Positions 34,631 to 42,596 of a stretch of 45,833 nucleotides of DNA are shown piece after piece. The translations under genes were made by a program, and so were the position numbers. The notes under the pieces were generated by a model. The model searched no databases and was not told the DNA's origin. It saw only the letters and a program-made list of their open reading frames with translations. The DNA comes from Thermodesulfobacteriota bacterium (GTDB lineage: Bacteria > Desulfobacterota > Desulfobacteria > Desulfobacterales > JAUWMJ01), in contig JAXHVO010000034.1 in the NCBI GenBank assembly GCA_034189135.1, positions 1-45,833 of the forward strand, read 5' to 3'. The number at the start of each line of letters is the position of its first letter. Position 1 is the first letter of the stretch.

Positions 34631-36280
34631 ATGAAAATAGCAATTGCCCAAATTAATCCCGTAATCGGTGATTTCAAACATAATTTAAGCAGAATCAAAT
34701 ACTATACAGACAAAGCAAGAGCTCTGTCTTGTGACCTGGTGGTGTTTTCCGAACTTACTGTTTCAGGATATCCCCCACGGGATCTTCTGGAAAAAGAAGA
34801 TTTTATTGAGGCAAACCTGGCCTGTTTAAACGATCTGATATCCACCATAAGCAGCATAGGTGTTATTTGCGGTTTTGTCGATAAAAACCCGGGTGATGAA
34901 GGAAACCGACTTTTTAACTCCGCCGTTCTTTTTGAAAACGGCAAAATTTTGCACAGGGTTAACAAGCGGCTGCTGCCTAATTATGATGTATTTGACGAAA
35001 GGCGTTATTTTGAACCCGGGGGGAAAGCCGCCTGCTTTTCATACAAGGGATACAGGATAGGATTGACCATTTGTGAGGATGTCTGGAACGACAAGGATGT
35101 GATAAAAAAAAGAGTGTATCACCTAAATCCCGTATCATTGATGGTAGAAGATGGCGCTGATCTAATCATAAATATATCCGCATCTCCTTTTCATGTCGGC
35201 AAAAGAGAATTCAGATGGGACATGTTGGGATCTATTGCAAAAAAATATGATGTTCCTTTTGTTTTTGCCAACCAGGTGGGAGGAAATGACAGCGTGCTGT
35301 TCGATGGAATAAGTGCTGCTTTTAATCGAGAAGGAATGATGACCGCCCGGGCAAAGGATTTTGAAGAAGATATGGTCCTGTTTGATTTGCGAATCTCTGA
35401 GCCTGATAGGCAGAATCTTCATGCAGTGGCAGGATCGGATACAGAATCCCTACTCAAAGCCCTTATTATGGGGACACACGACTATGTGACAAAATGTGGT
35501 TTTACCAAAGTGGTGGTTGGTTTAAGTGGCGGAATAGATTCAGCATTAACCGCTTATATTGCCACCATGGCTTTGGGAAAAGAAAATGTTTCCACTGTCT
35601 TTATGCCGTCACAATATACTTCCAAAGATAATTATGAAGATACAAAAAAACTTGCCAACACCCTTGAAATAGGGCTTGTAAACATTCCGATTGATCGCAT
35701 GCTCAAAGAGTTTTTGCCATATACTTCGCCTTCTTTCGACAAAAGCAATCCGGGTATTGTGGAACAGAATATACAGGCAAGAATCAGAGGGACTATTCTA
35801 ATGGCCATGTCCAACAGGGAGGGCAGCATTCTTCTTTCCACCGGAAACAAATCCGAACTTGCAGTGGGGTATTGCACACTTTATGGTGATATGAATGGAG
35901 GGCTGGCGGTCATCTCGGATGTGCCCAAAACACAAGTTTATAAACTTGCCCGCTTTATAAATGCTGAAAAAGAATATATTCCGTTCAGAATTATTACCAA
36001 AGCGCCTTCCGCCGAACTCAAACCCGGACAGACAGACCAGGATGATCTGCCATCGTATGATATTTTAGATTCAATATTAAAGGGATATATCGAAGACTAT
36101 AAAGGTGCAGACGAACTGGTGAAAATGGGATTCGCCAGAGAAACAGTTGAGGATGTTATTTCAAGGGTGGACAGGAGCGAATATAAGCGGTACCAGGCAG
36201 CCCCCGGTCTTAAGGTAACGTCAAAGGCGTTCGGTTACGGCCGGCGCTACCCACTCGCACAGGGATATAGGCCGAAATAG
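34631..36280 (+). CDS. nadE: Glutamine-dependent NAD+ synthetase
   Basis: This 549-residue protein has an N-terminal nitrilase-type glutaminase (1-260; catalytic triad Glu41, Lys112 and Cys148 in LTICEDVW) and a C-terminal ATP-pyrophosphatase synthetase (280-545; PP-loop SGGIDS at 299-304, STGNKSE, YGDMNGG). It makes NAD from deamido-NAD, ATP and glutamine. The two-domain length matches the glutamine-using form. The gene follows the kinase gene by 81 bp, but the ribosome site is weak. Confidence 0.95.
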   Translation: MKIAIAQINPVIGDFKHNLSRIKYYTDKARALSCDLVVFSELTVSGYPPRDLLEKEDFIEANLACLNDLISTISSIGVICGFVDKNPGDEGNRLFNSAVLFENGKILHRVNKRLLPNYDVFDERRYFEPGGKAACFSYKGYRIGLTICEDVWNDKDVIKKRVYHLNPVSLMVEDGADLIINISASPFHVGKREFRWDMLGSIAKKYDVPFVFANQVGGNDSVLFDGISAAFNREGMMTARAKDFEEDMVLFDLRISEPDRQNLHAVAGSDTESLLKALIMGTHDYVTKCGFTKVVVGLSGGIDSALTAYIATMALGKENVSTVFMPSQYTSKDNYEDTKKLANTLEIGLVNIPIDRMLKEFLPYTSPSFDKSNPGIVEQNIQARIRGTILMAMSNREGSILLSTGNKSELAVGYCTLYGDMNGGLAVISDVPKTQVYKLARFINAEKEYIPFRIITKAPSAELKPGQTDQDDLPSYDILDSILKGYIEDYKGADELVKMGFARETVEDVISRVDRSEYKRYQAAPGLKVTSKAFGYGRRYPLAQGYRPK

Positions 36281-36493
36281 TAATCATGGATTCATAATTA
36301 CCCAGTTCTTTAAAAATTGAACATCTTGTTCCGTCAATTTTTATGCCGCTGGCTTGGTATAGAGTGTTTCCTCCCATTATTCACCTTCAGCCCAATTTTT
36401 TCCGGCCCACTCATAAACGCTGTATCTTTGACAAACAGAGGGAATTTTATCACTTTTTACCGGTTCATCAATATTGCATAAGGAGAAAAAACC

Positions 36494-37600
36494 ATGACTA
36501 GCAAAGTCTATTTTATTGATCTAAGAGCAACAGCCAGAGAAAACCTGTTGGGTAAGTTGGGAAGGCTGCTGGCTACGGCAGGGCTTTCCGGTTGTATCAA
36601 CAATAGAGATCTGGTTGCAGTAAAGCTTCACTTTGGCGAAATGGGAAATACCGCTTTTATCCGGCCGGTATTTTTGCAAAAGGTAGTAAAAGCCGTTAGG
36701 AATGTCGGCGGCGCTCCGTTTCTAACGGATGCCAACACACTTTATTCGGGCACCCGCAGCGATTCCCCACATCATATTTCCACCGCCATCCAAAACGGTT
36801 TTGCCTATTCCGTTGTGCAGGCCCCTGTAATCATCGCAGACGGTTTAAGAGGTAAAAGCGAAACAGTGGTTAAAATCGGGCAAAAAAATTTTAAAAAAGT
36901 ATATATCGGGTCGGAAATTTTCGAGGCGGACGCTCTGGTATCGGTGGCCCACTTCAAAGGGCATGAGCTTTCCGGTTTTGGCGGAACCATCAAAAATTTA
37001 GGAATGGGATGCGCGTCCCGCAAAGGAAAACTTTCCCAGCATTCAACCGTGTCACCAAAAATTGTTAGAAAAAAATGCGTCGGGTGCGGAGACTGTGTCG
37101 ATCACTGTTCCCAAAGCGCCATTTCTTTGGTTGAAGAAAAGGCCGTGATTGACATCAAAAAATGTATCGGTTGCGGCGAATGCATCCTTATTTGCCCCAA
37201 TGAGGCTGTGCAGGTACAGTGGAATCAACAGATACCGGTTTTCCTGGAGAAAATGGTGGAATATACCATGGGTGTTCTAAAGGGTAAACAAGACAAGGCG
37301 CTGTTTGTGAACTTCATTACCAACGTTTCACCGGCATGTGACTGCTATCCCTATAATGATGCACCTATTGTAAAGGATATCGGCATACTGGCATCAACAG
37401 ATCCGGTTGCCATTGACCAGGCGTCCGTGGATCTGGTAAACAAAGAGACCGGTCTTGCAGGAACCTGCCTTAAAGGAAAAACCGAACCCGGCAAAGATAA
37501 ATTCAAGGAACTCTATCCAAAGGTGGACTGGGAAATACAGCTTGACTATGCCCAAAGCCTTGGGCTCGGAAACCGTATATACGAACTTGAGAAAATATGA
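36494..37600 (+). CDS. DUF362 protein with two [4Fe-4S] clusters
   Basis: This 368-residue protein has a DUF362 region (LKLHFGEMGN-like segment near 44-52, VAHFKGHELSGFGG at 151-164) into which a ferredoxin module is inserted: cysteines 195, 198, 201, 205 and 224, 227, 230, 234 form two CxxCxxCxxxC motifs. Such proteins occur in anaerobes and probably transfer electrons. No redox partner is adjacent. AAGGAG lies nine bases before the ATG. Confidence 0.9.
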   Translation: MTSKVYFIDLRATARENLLGKLGRLLATAGLSGCINNRDLVAVKLHFGEMGNTAFIRPVFLQKVVKAVRNVGGAPFLTDANTLYSGTRSDSPHHISTAIQNGFAYSVVQAPVIIADGLRGKSETVVKIGQKNFKKVYIGSEIFEADALVSVAHFKGHELSGFGGTIKNLGMGCASRKGKLSQHSTVSPKIVRKKCVGCGDCVDHCSQSAISLVEEKAVIDIKKCIGCGECILICPNEAVQVQWNQQIPVFLEKMVEYTMGVLKGKQDKALFVNFITNVSPACDCYPYNDAPIVKDIGILASTDPVAIDQASVDLVNKETGLAGTCLKGKTEPGKDKFKELYPKVDWEIQLDYAQSLGLGNRIYELEKI

Positions 37601-37604
37601 TCGG

Positions 37605-37692
37605 GTTGCGAGTGGCGGGTTACGAGTTGTGCGTTGTTGAAAGGAAATATAGCTTTATTATAACCCGTATCCCGCAACCCGTAACCCGCAAC
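37605..37692. repeat. Intergenic palindromic repeat family B, best copy
   Basis: GTTGCGAGTGGCGGGTTACG on the left and ACCCGCAAC-type sequence on the right (37661-37692, with CCCGCAACCCGTAACCCGCA) form a long imperfect inverted repeat. It lies between the convergent DUF362 and radical SAM genes and could serve as a bidirectional transcript end. Confidence 0.65.
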
Positions 37693-37751
37693 AATTACGC
37701 GAAACACAAAAACAAGCTGCTGATAGAGCTTGTAAGTGACGTTGTCGTTAG

Positions 37752-38681
37752 TTAATCCAAGAATTTTCCCTGCCATGAGTCTCTGTTTTCCAGTGTTTCT
37801 TTGATAAGGGCAAGGGTTTGAGCTTTTTTAACAGACCACCGGGGGGCGACGAGTTCTTCTGGATGGGGATCTCCGGTAAGTCGCTGAATAACCATATCTT
37901 TGGGAATACGTTCCAGAAAGTCGCACACCAGATCCACATACTGCCGTTGTTCGAGGCATTGGTATGAACCCTGCCGGTGCCGGTACAGCTTTTCGAGTTT
38001 AGTTCCTCTAACCACATATAGAAGATGGATTTTTATCCCGTCAATTCCCATTGTGGCAATGGACTTTGCCGTTTCAATCATATCACCTCTTTTTTCTCCG
38101 GGCAGCCCGAGAATCACATGGGCACATATCTTGATCCCCCTGTTTAAAGTTGCCTCAATCGCATCTTTAAAACATTGAAAGTCATGGCCCCGGTTCATTA
38201 ACGCCAGTGACTTGTCATGTATGGACTGGAGACCGTATTCGATCCATATCAGGTGTGTTTTTGTATAACTTTCGATTAGTTTTAAAACAGGCTCGTCCAC
38301 GCAGTCCGGCCGTGTTCCAATGGAAAGGCCGACCACCCCTGCTATTGACAGGGCTTCATCATAAAGGCGTTTAAGCAAATCTATTGGTGCGTAAGTGTTG
38401 GAAAATGATTGAAAATATGCTATAAATTTTTTGGCCTTGTACCGTTTGGAAAGGGCCTCTTTTCCTGCAAGGATCTGGTCGGTAACGGAAAACCCTTTTG
38501 CATACGCGCCGGTTCCTGATCCGCGCGTGTTGCAATAGATACAGCCTCCCGTCGAAATCTTCCCATCCCTGTTTGGACAGGAAAGACCTGCATCTATGGT
38601 AATTTTCTGAACCCTGCATCCGAAAATACTTTTAAAGTAGGAGTTTAAATCGTTGTATCTTTTATCCACTTCAGCTATCAT
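37752..38681 (-). CDS. Radical SAM protein, YhcC/TIGR01212-like
   Basis: This 309-residue protein has an Elp3-like radical SAM cluster motif: Cys35, Cys47 and Cys50 in CPNRDGKISTGGCIYC. Other visible motifs are FAYFQSFSNTYAP-like sequence and HVILGLPGEKRGDMIETA. It matches the YhcC family of unknown function. ATG at 38681 was chosen because GAAGGTC precedes it; another ATG lies 15 bases upstream (38696). It converges with the DUF362 gene and diverges from mnmG. Confidence 0.85.
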   Translation of the reverse strand: MIAEVDKRYNDLNSYFKSIFGCRVQKITIDAGLSCPNRDGKISTGGCIYCNTRGSGTGAYAKGFSVTDQILAGKEALSKRYKAKKFIAYFQSFSNTYAPIDLLKRLYDEALSIAGVVGLSIGTRPDCVDEPVLKLIESYTKTHLIWIEYGLQSIHDKSLALMNRGHDFQCFKDAIEATLNRGIKICAHVILGLPGEKRGDMIETAKSIATMGIDGIKIHLLYVVRGTKLEKLYRHRQGSYQCLEQRQYVDLVCDFLERIPKDMVIQRLTGDPHPEELVAPRWSVKKAQTLALIKETLENRDSWQGKFLD

Positions 38682-38807
38682 TGCTTGACCTTCCATTGAT
38701 TCGATTATATGATTTTTTAACCATAAAGGGGTAAAGAACTCAAGGGGTATCTACCCAGGTGAGTAGTCTGACTGCATGAGTAGTCACGGATTATCAAAAA
38801 TAGAGAG

Positions 38808-40694
38808 ATGCAATTTTATCAAAAAAATTACGACATCATAGTGGTCGGTGCAGGCCATGCAGGATGTGAAGCCGCTCTGGCTGCTGCCAGAATGGGATGC
38901 AGCGTCCTTATTCTGGCCATTGATCTCGATAAAGTGGCAGCGATGCCTTGCAGCCCGTCCATCGGTGGAATGGCAAAAGGACAGCTGGTTAAAGAGATAG
39001 ATGCTCTGGGCGGAGAGATGGCCAGGATCACCGATAAGTCGACTATTGCATTCAGAACGCTGAACACCAAAAAAGGCCCGGCGGTGCATTCAACCAGAAC
39101 GCAAAACGACAAGATACGCTACCATATAGCCATGAAGGCTGTTTTGGAAAAACAGCCAAACCTTGATTTAAAACAAGCCATGGTGGAAAAGCTGGTGATA
39201 GAAGATGGGAGAGTCATCGGTCTGGAGGATGTCACTGGGTTTGGCTACCATGCGCGCTCTGTTGTTTTAGCGACCGGTACCTTTTTAAGCGGTCTTATAC
39301 ATATTGGTTTTAAATCAATTAAGGCAGGAAGAGCTGGAGAGTTTGCTTCTTATGGCCTCCCAGCGCATTTGAGCGAGCTCGGATTCGAACTGGGAAGGAT
39401 GAAAACCGGCACACCCCCCAGGTTAAAAAAATCAACTATCGATTTTACCAAATTTGAAAGACAGGAGGTTGAACCAGACCCTGTGCCCTTTTCTTTTTTT
39501 ACTGATAAAATTTCCATGCCTCAAATCCCGAGTTACATTGGGCACACCAACCAGAAAGGGCATCAGATTGTCTATGACAACCTTAAACACAGCGCACTGT
39601 ACGGCGGAATTATTAAGGGAGTTTCCGCCAGATATTGTCCATCCTTTGAAGATAAAATTGTAAAATTTCCTGATAAAGAAAGGCACCAGGTCATCCTTGA
39701 ACCGGAAGGCCTCGATACGGAAGAGATATATGCCAGCGGCCTTGGAAACAGCCTGCCTATGGAAATCCAGATTCAGCTCGTCCGATCTGTAAACGGACTG
39801 GAAAAGGCTGAAATGATGCGCCCCGCATATGCCATAGAATACGACTATGTCAACCCCGTCCAGCTTAAACATACACTTGAAACAAAAGCGATTTCGGGAC
39901 TCTATATGGCAGGGCAGATCAATGGCACTTCCGGTTATGAAGAGGCAGCCGCACAGGGAATGTGGGCAGGCATCAACTCGGCGAGCCGCATTCAGAAAAG
40001 ACCGCCTTTCATTCTGGACCGATCGCAAGCATACATGGGAGTGATGGTTGATGACCTTGTCACCAGGGGTACCCGTGAGCCGTATCGGATGTTTACTTCA
40101 AGAGCCGAATACCGGCTTATGCTGCGGGAAGATAATGCAGACCTTAGGCTTATGGAGACCGGTCACGAGCTTGGTTTAATCGATAATGACACATTAAAAG
40201 ATATCCAAGAAAGAAAACACCGGATTGCCGATGAGATTCTAAGAATCAAGAAGACCATTGTCAAGCCAACAAAAAAAGTGAACAACTACCTGAAGAGCCG
40301 TGGTTCCAGCGAAATCACCAATGGGATTCATTTGGATCAACTTCTCAAAAGGTCTCAGCTTGATTATGGTGCGGTGGAAAAACTGACCGGAAGTCCAGCC
40401 AACCTCAGCCCTAAGATCAGCCGTCAGGTGGAAATAGAAATCAAGTACGAAGGCTATATCCAGCGGCAGCTCAAAGAAATTGAAAAGTTCAAAGACCTTG
40501 AAAAAATTAAAATACCACCGGATTTTGACTTTTCCATTGTCCATGGCCTCTCAAATGAATTGAAGGAAAAGCTGTCAACGGTGAGCCCCTCTTCCCTGGG
40601 CCAGGCATCTCGCATAGACGGAATCACTCCGGCTGCCATTTCCGTGCTTATGATTGCCCTTAAAGCTCACAAAAAAAATAGTGCGAATGGCTGA
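38808..40694 (+). CDS. mnmG: tRNA uridine-5-carboxymethylaminomethyl modification enzyme MnmG
   Basis: This 628-residue FAD enzyme works with MnmE to modify the wobble uridine (U34) of several tRNAs. The FAD-binding motif [10 protein letters not shown] is at 14-23, the family segment [13 protein letters not shown] follows near 46, then [15 protein letters not shown], and the C-terminal helical domain ends with [11 protein letters not shown]. The length matches the long form of MnmG. mnmE is not in the window. GAGAG precedes the ATG. Confidence 0.95.
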   Translation: MQFYQKNYDIIVVGAGHAGCEAALAAARMGCSVLILAIDLDKVAAMPCSPSIGGMAKGQLVKEIDALGGEMARITDKSTIAFRTLNTKKGPAVHSTRTQNDKIRYHIAMKAVLEKQPNLDLKQAMVEKLVIEDGRVIGLEDVTGFGYHARSVVLATGTFLSGLIHIGFKSIKAGRAGEFASYGLPAHLSELGFELGRMKTGTPPRLKKSTIDFTKFERQEVEPDPVPFSFFTDKISMPQIPSYIGHTNQKGHQIVYDNLKHSALYGGIIKGVSARYCPSFEDKIVKFPDKERHQVILEPEGLDTEEIYASGLGNSLPMEIQIQLVRSVNGLEKAEMMRPAYAIEYDYVNPVQLKHTLETKAISGLYMAGQINGTSGYEEAAAQGMWAGINSASRIQKRPPFILDRSQAYMGVMVDDLVTRGTREPYRMFTSRAEYRLMLREDNADLRLMETGHELGLIDNDTLKDIQERKHRIADEILRIKKTIVKPTKKVNNYLKSRGSSEITNGIHLDQLLKRSQLDYGAVEKLTGSPANLSPKISRQVEIEIKYEGYIQRQLKEIEKFKDLEKIKIPPDFDFSIVHGLSNELKEKLSTVSPSSLGQASRIDGITPAAISVLMIALKAHKKNSANG

Positions 40695-40720
40695 AAAACC
40701 GCTACAACAAAGTAGATGGG
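40695..40720. repeat. Partial copy of intergenic repeat family E
   Basis: The reverse complement of this stretch (CCATCTACTTTGTTGTAGCG plus GTTTTT) matches the left part of the element at 30043-30120 with few mismatches. It follows the mnmG stop directly. Confidence 0.5.
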
Positions 40721-40746
40721 ACTATGGTTTACTGAAAATAGCCGAC

Positions 40747-40801
40747 GTGATTTTAATCACCTCCCAATTACCTTGACATTTAAGGACTTTAAACTTATTT
40801 T
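40747..40801 (+). promoter_or_regulatory. Promoter of the DnaJ-like gene with upstream palindrome
   Basis: TTGACA at 40773-40778 and TATTTT at 40796-40801 are 17 bp apart. The perfect palindrome GTGATTTTAATCAC (40747-40760) lies just upstream of the -35 box and resembles CRP/FNR-family sites. No heat-shock sigma-32 or CIRCE signal is visible. Confidence 0.5.
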
Positions 40802-40854
40802 CTGTTCATACTGGATAATCCAACATGAAAAAATTTTTACATAAGGAAATATAA

Positions 40855-41769
40855 ATGTCAGGAACAGACTATTACAAAACACTTGGGGTAACCAAAACCG
40901 CCACTGATGATGAAATCAAGAAGGCTTACCGAAAACTTGCCATGAAATATCATCCGGATCACACCAAGGGAGATAAAAACGCTGAAGAAAAGTTTAAAAA
41001 AATTAGTGAAGCCTATGCCGTGCTCAGTGATAAGGAAAAACGTAAACAGTACGACACTTTTGGTTCTGACGGTTTTCAACAACGGTTTTCTCAAGAGGAT
41101 ATTTTCCGAAGTTTTGATTTCGGTGATATCTTCAAAGAATTTGGCTTTGGTGGGACCAACCCGTTTACGGGCCGCAGAGGGGGTATGAGATTTTCACGTG
41201 GTTCCGGATCCCCATTCGGTTCTCATCCGGGCCGGCAGCAGCAACTAAAAGGGCCGGACCTTGTATATGAGCTCCCACTGTCCTTGCAGGAGGTTTCCAA
41301 AGGAACAAGCAAGGTCATCAGCTTTGACCATAAAGGCCGCCATGAAAAAATGACTGTCAAGATTCCCCAAGGCATGATCACCGGGAAAAAGCTGCGTATT
41401 GCCGGAAAAGGGGAAGAGAGTCCTTATGGCGGGCCTTCAGGCGATTTATATATTCAGTCTAAGGTAATGAATGATCCGATATATAGTGCAAAGGAATATG
41501 ACCTCTATGTAAATCGAGACCTCAAGTTAAGTGAAGCCATTCTCGGTACGAGCATATCAGTGCCAACCCTTGAAGGAAAAGAGTTAAGCCTGAAAATACC
41601 CCCTGGGACCAGGCATGGCACCAAAATGCGTCTCGCAGGCCACGGACTTCCTTCCATGAAAGGAAAAAAACGGGGAGATCTTTATGTTCATATCCAGATC
41701 CCCATACCAAAAAAATTAAACAAAGAGCAGAAAAAGATCATTAAACAATTAAAAGAAAGCGGCCTGTAG
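40855..41769 (+). CDS. cbpA: DnaJ/CbpA-type Hsp40 co-chaperone
   Basis: This 304-residue co-chaperone has a J-domain (5-70) with the DnaK-stimulating HPD at 33-35, a Gly/Phe-rich linker (about 95-130) and two beta-sandwich substrate-binding domains. The Cys-rich zinc finger of DnaJ is absent, making it a class B (CbpA-like) protein. AAGGAA precedes the ATG. No dnaK is nearby. Confidence 0.9.
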   Translation: MSGTDYYKTLGVTKTATDDEIKKAYRKLAMKYHPDHTKGDKNAEEKFKKISEAYAVLSDKEKRKQYDTFGSDGFQQRFSQEDIFRSFDFGDIFKEFGFGGTNPFTGRRGGMRFSRGSGSPFGSHPGRQQQLKGPDLVYELPLSLQEVSKGTSKVISFDHKGRHEKMTVKIPQGMITGKKLRIAGKGEESPYGGPSGDLYIQSKVMNDPIYSAKEYDLYVNRDLKLSEAILGTSISVPTLEGKELSLKIPPGTRHGTKMRLAGHGLPSMKGKKRGDLYVHIQIPIPKKLNKEQKKIIKQLKESGL

Positions 41770-41940
41770 AAACAAGGTGGTATATACCAACGACCCAAAA
41801 AATAGGGCTTTTTCATAGCAGAAAATAGCATACCGGGTTGGGGGGTATAAATCAGGATTATTTTCAGTTAACCACCGGTAGCGCTCAACATGTAACTCAC
41901 GGCAGCATCTTTCAACTTAAAACCAACATCCTGTCTGGAA

Positions 41941-42014
41941 TTGACAACATATTGTCAATATGGCTTGACTAAACGCCTAAATATATTGACAAGAACAGCT
42001 ATTCTGTGTAATAA
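41941..42014 (+). promoter_or_regulatory. Promoter of hpt with upstream palindrome
   Basis: TTGACA at 41986-41991 and TAATAA at 42009-42014 are separated by 17 bp, a near-consensus sigma-70 promoter. A perfect palindrome TTGACAA-CATA-TTGTCAA (41941-41958) lies 28 bp upstream of the -35 box and could bind a regulator. Confidence 0.6.
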
Positions 42015-42062
42015 TCACAATTTAAAAATATAGCTCTGATTGAGTTGGGATTTCTTATTACT

Positions 42063-42581
42063 ATGCCTGAATTCATACCTGTCCTTAAAAAAGATGATAT
42101 CGGCAAAATGGTGGCTGACATTGCACGTAAAATTTCAATGGATTATAAGGACAGGGACCTTGTTCTCATCGGTGTTTTAAAAGGCTCTTTTGTTTTTCTT
42201 TCTGACCTCATGCGAAACCTGTCCATTCCTGTAAAGGTCGATTTCGTAGGGATTTCCAGCTACAGCGATAAAACTTCATCATCGGGAAAGATTCAATTAA
42301 CCAAAAGCATAGATATCGATATTAAGAACAAAAACGTACTGGTGGTGGAAGACATTGTTGATTCAGGCTTGACGTTAGCCTGGCTAATCGATTATCTTAA
42401 ATCTTTTAAGCCTGACACTGTCAATATTTGTGCCCTGATTGACAAGCGTGAGCGAAGAGAAACCCACATTCAAATTGATTACTCCGGACATGTGGTACAG
42501 GAAGGGTTCCTTATAGGGTACGGGCTTGATTATGCGGAAGATTATAGAAATCTGCCGGAAATTTACCACCTGAAATTATAA
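42063..42581 (+). CDS. hpt: Hypoxanthine phosphoribosyltransferase
   Basis: This 172-residue purine-salvage enzyme converts hypoxanthine (and often guanine) to nucleotides using PRPP. The PRPP-binding loop is VLVVEDIVDSGLTL, the first loop VLKGSF matches the diphosphate-binding LKG motif, and FLIGYGLDYAEDYRNLP is the typical C-terminus. ATG at 42063 is used; a TTG reading from 42045 is unlikely. The zinc-ribbon gene starts 15 bp downstream, so both probably share the promoter at 41986. Confidence 0.9.
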   Translation: MPEFIPVLKKDDIGKMVADIARKISMDYKDRDLVLIGVLKGSFVFLSDLMRNLSIPVKVDFVGISSYSDKTSSSGKIQLTKSIDIDIKNKNVLVVEDIVDSGLTLAWLIDYLKSFKPDTVNICALIDKRERRETHIQIDYSGHVVQEGFLIGYGLDYAEDYRNLPEIYHLKL

Positions 42582-42596
42582 TCAGCGGGGTTTGCC

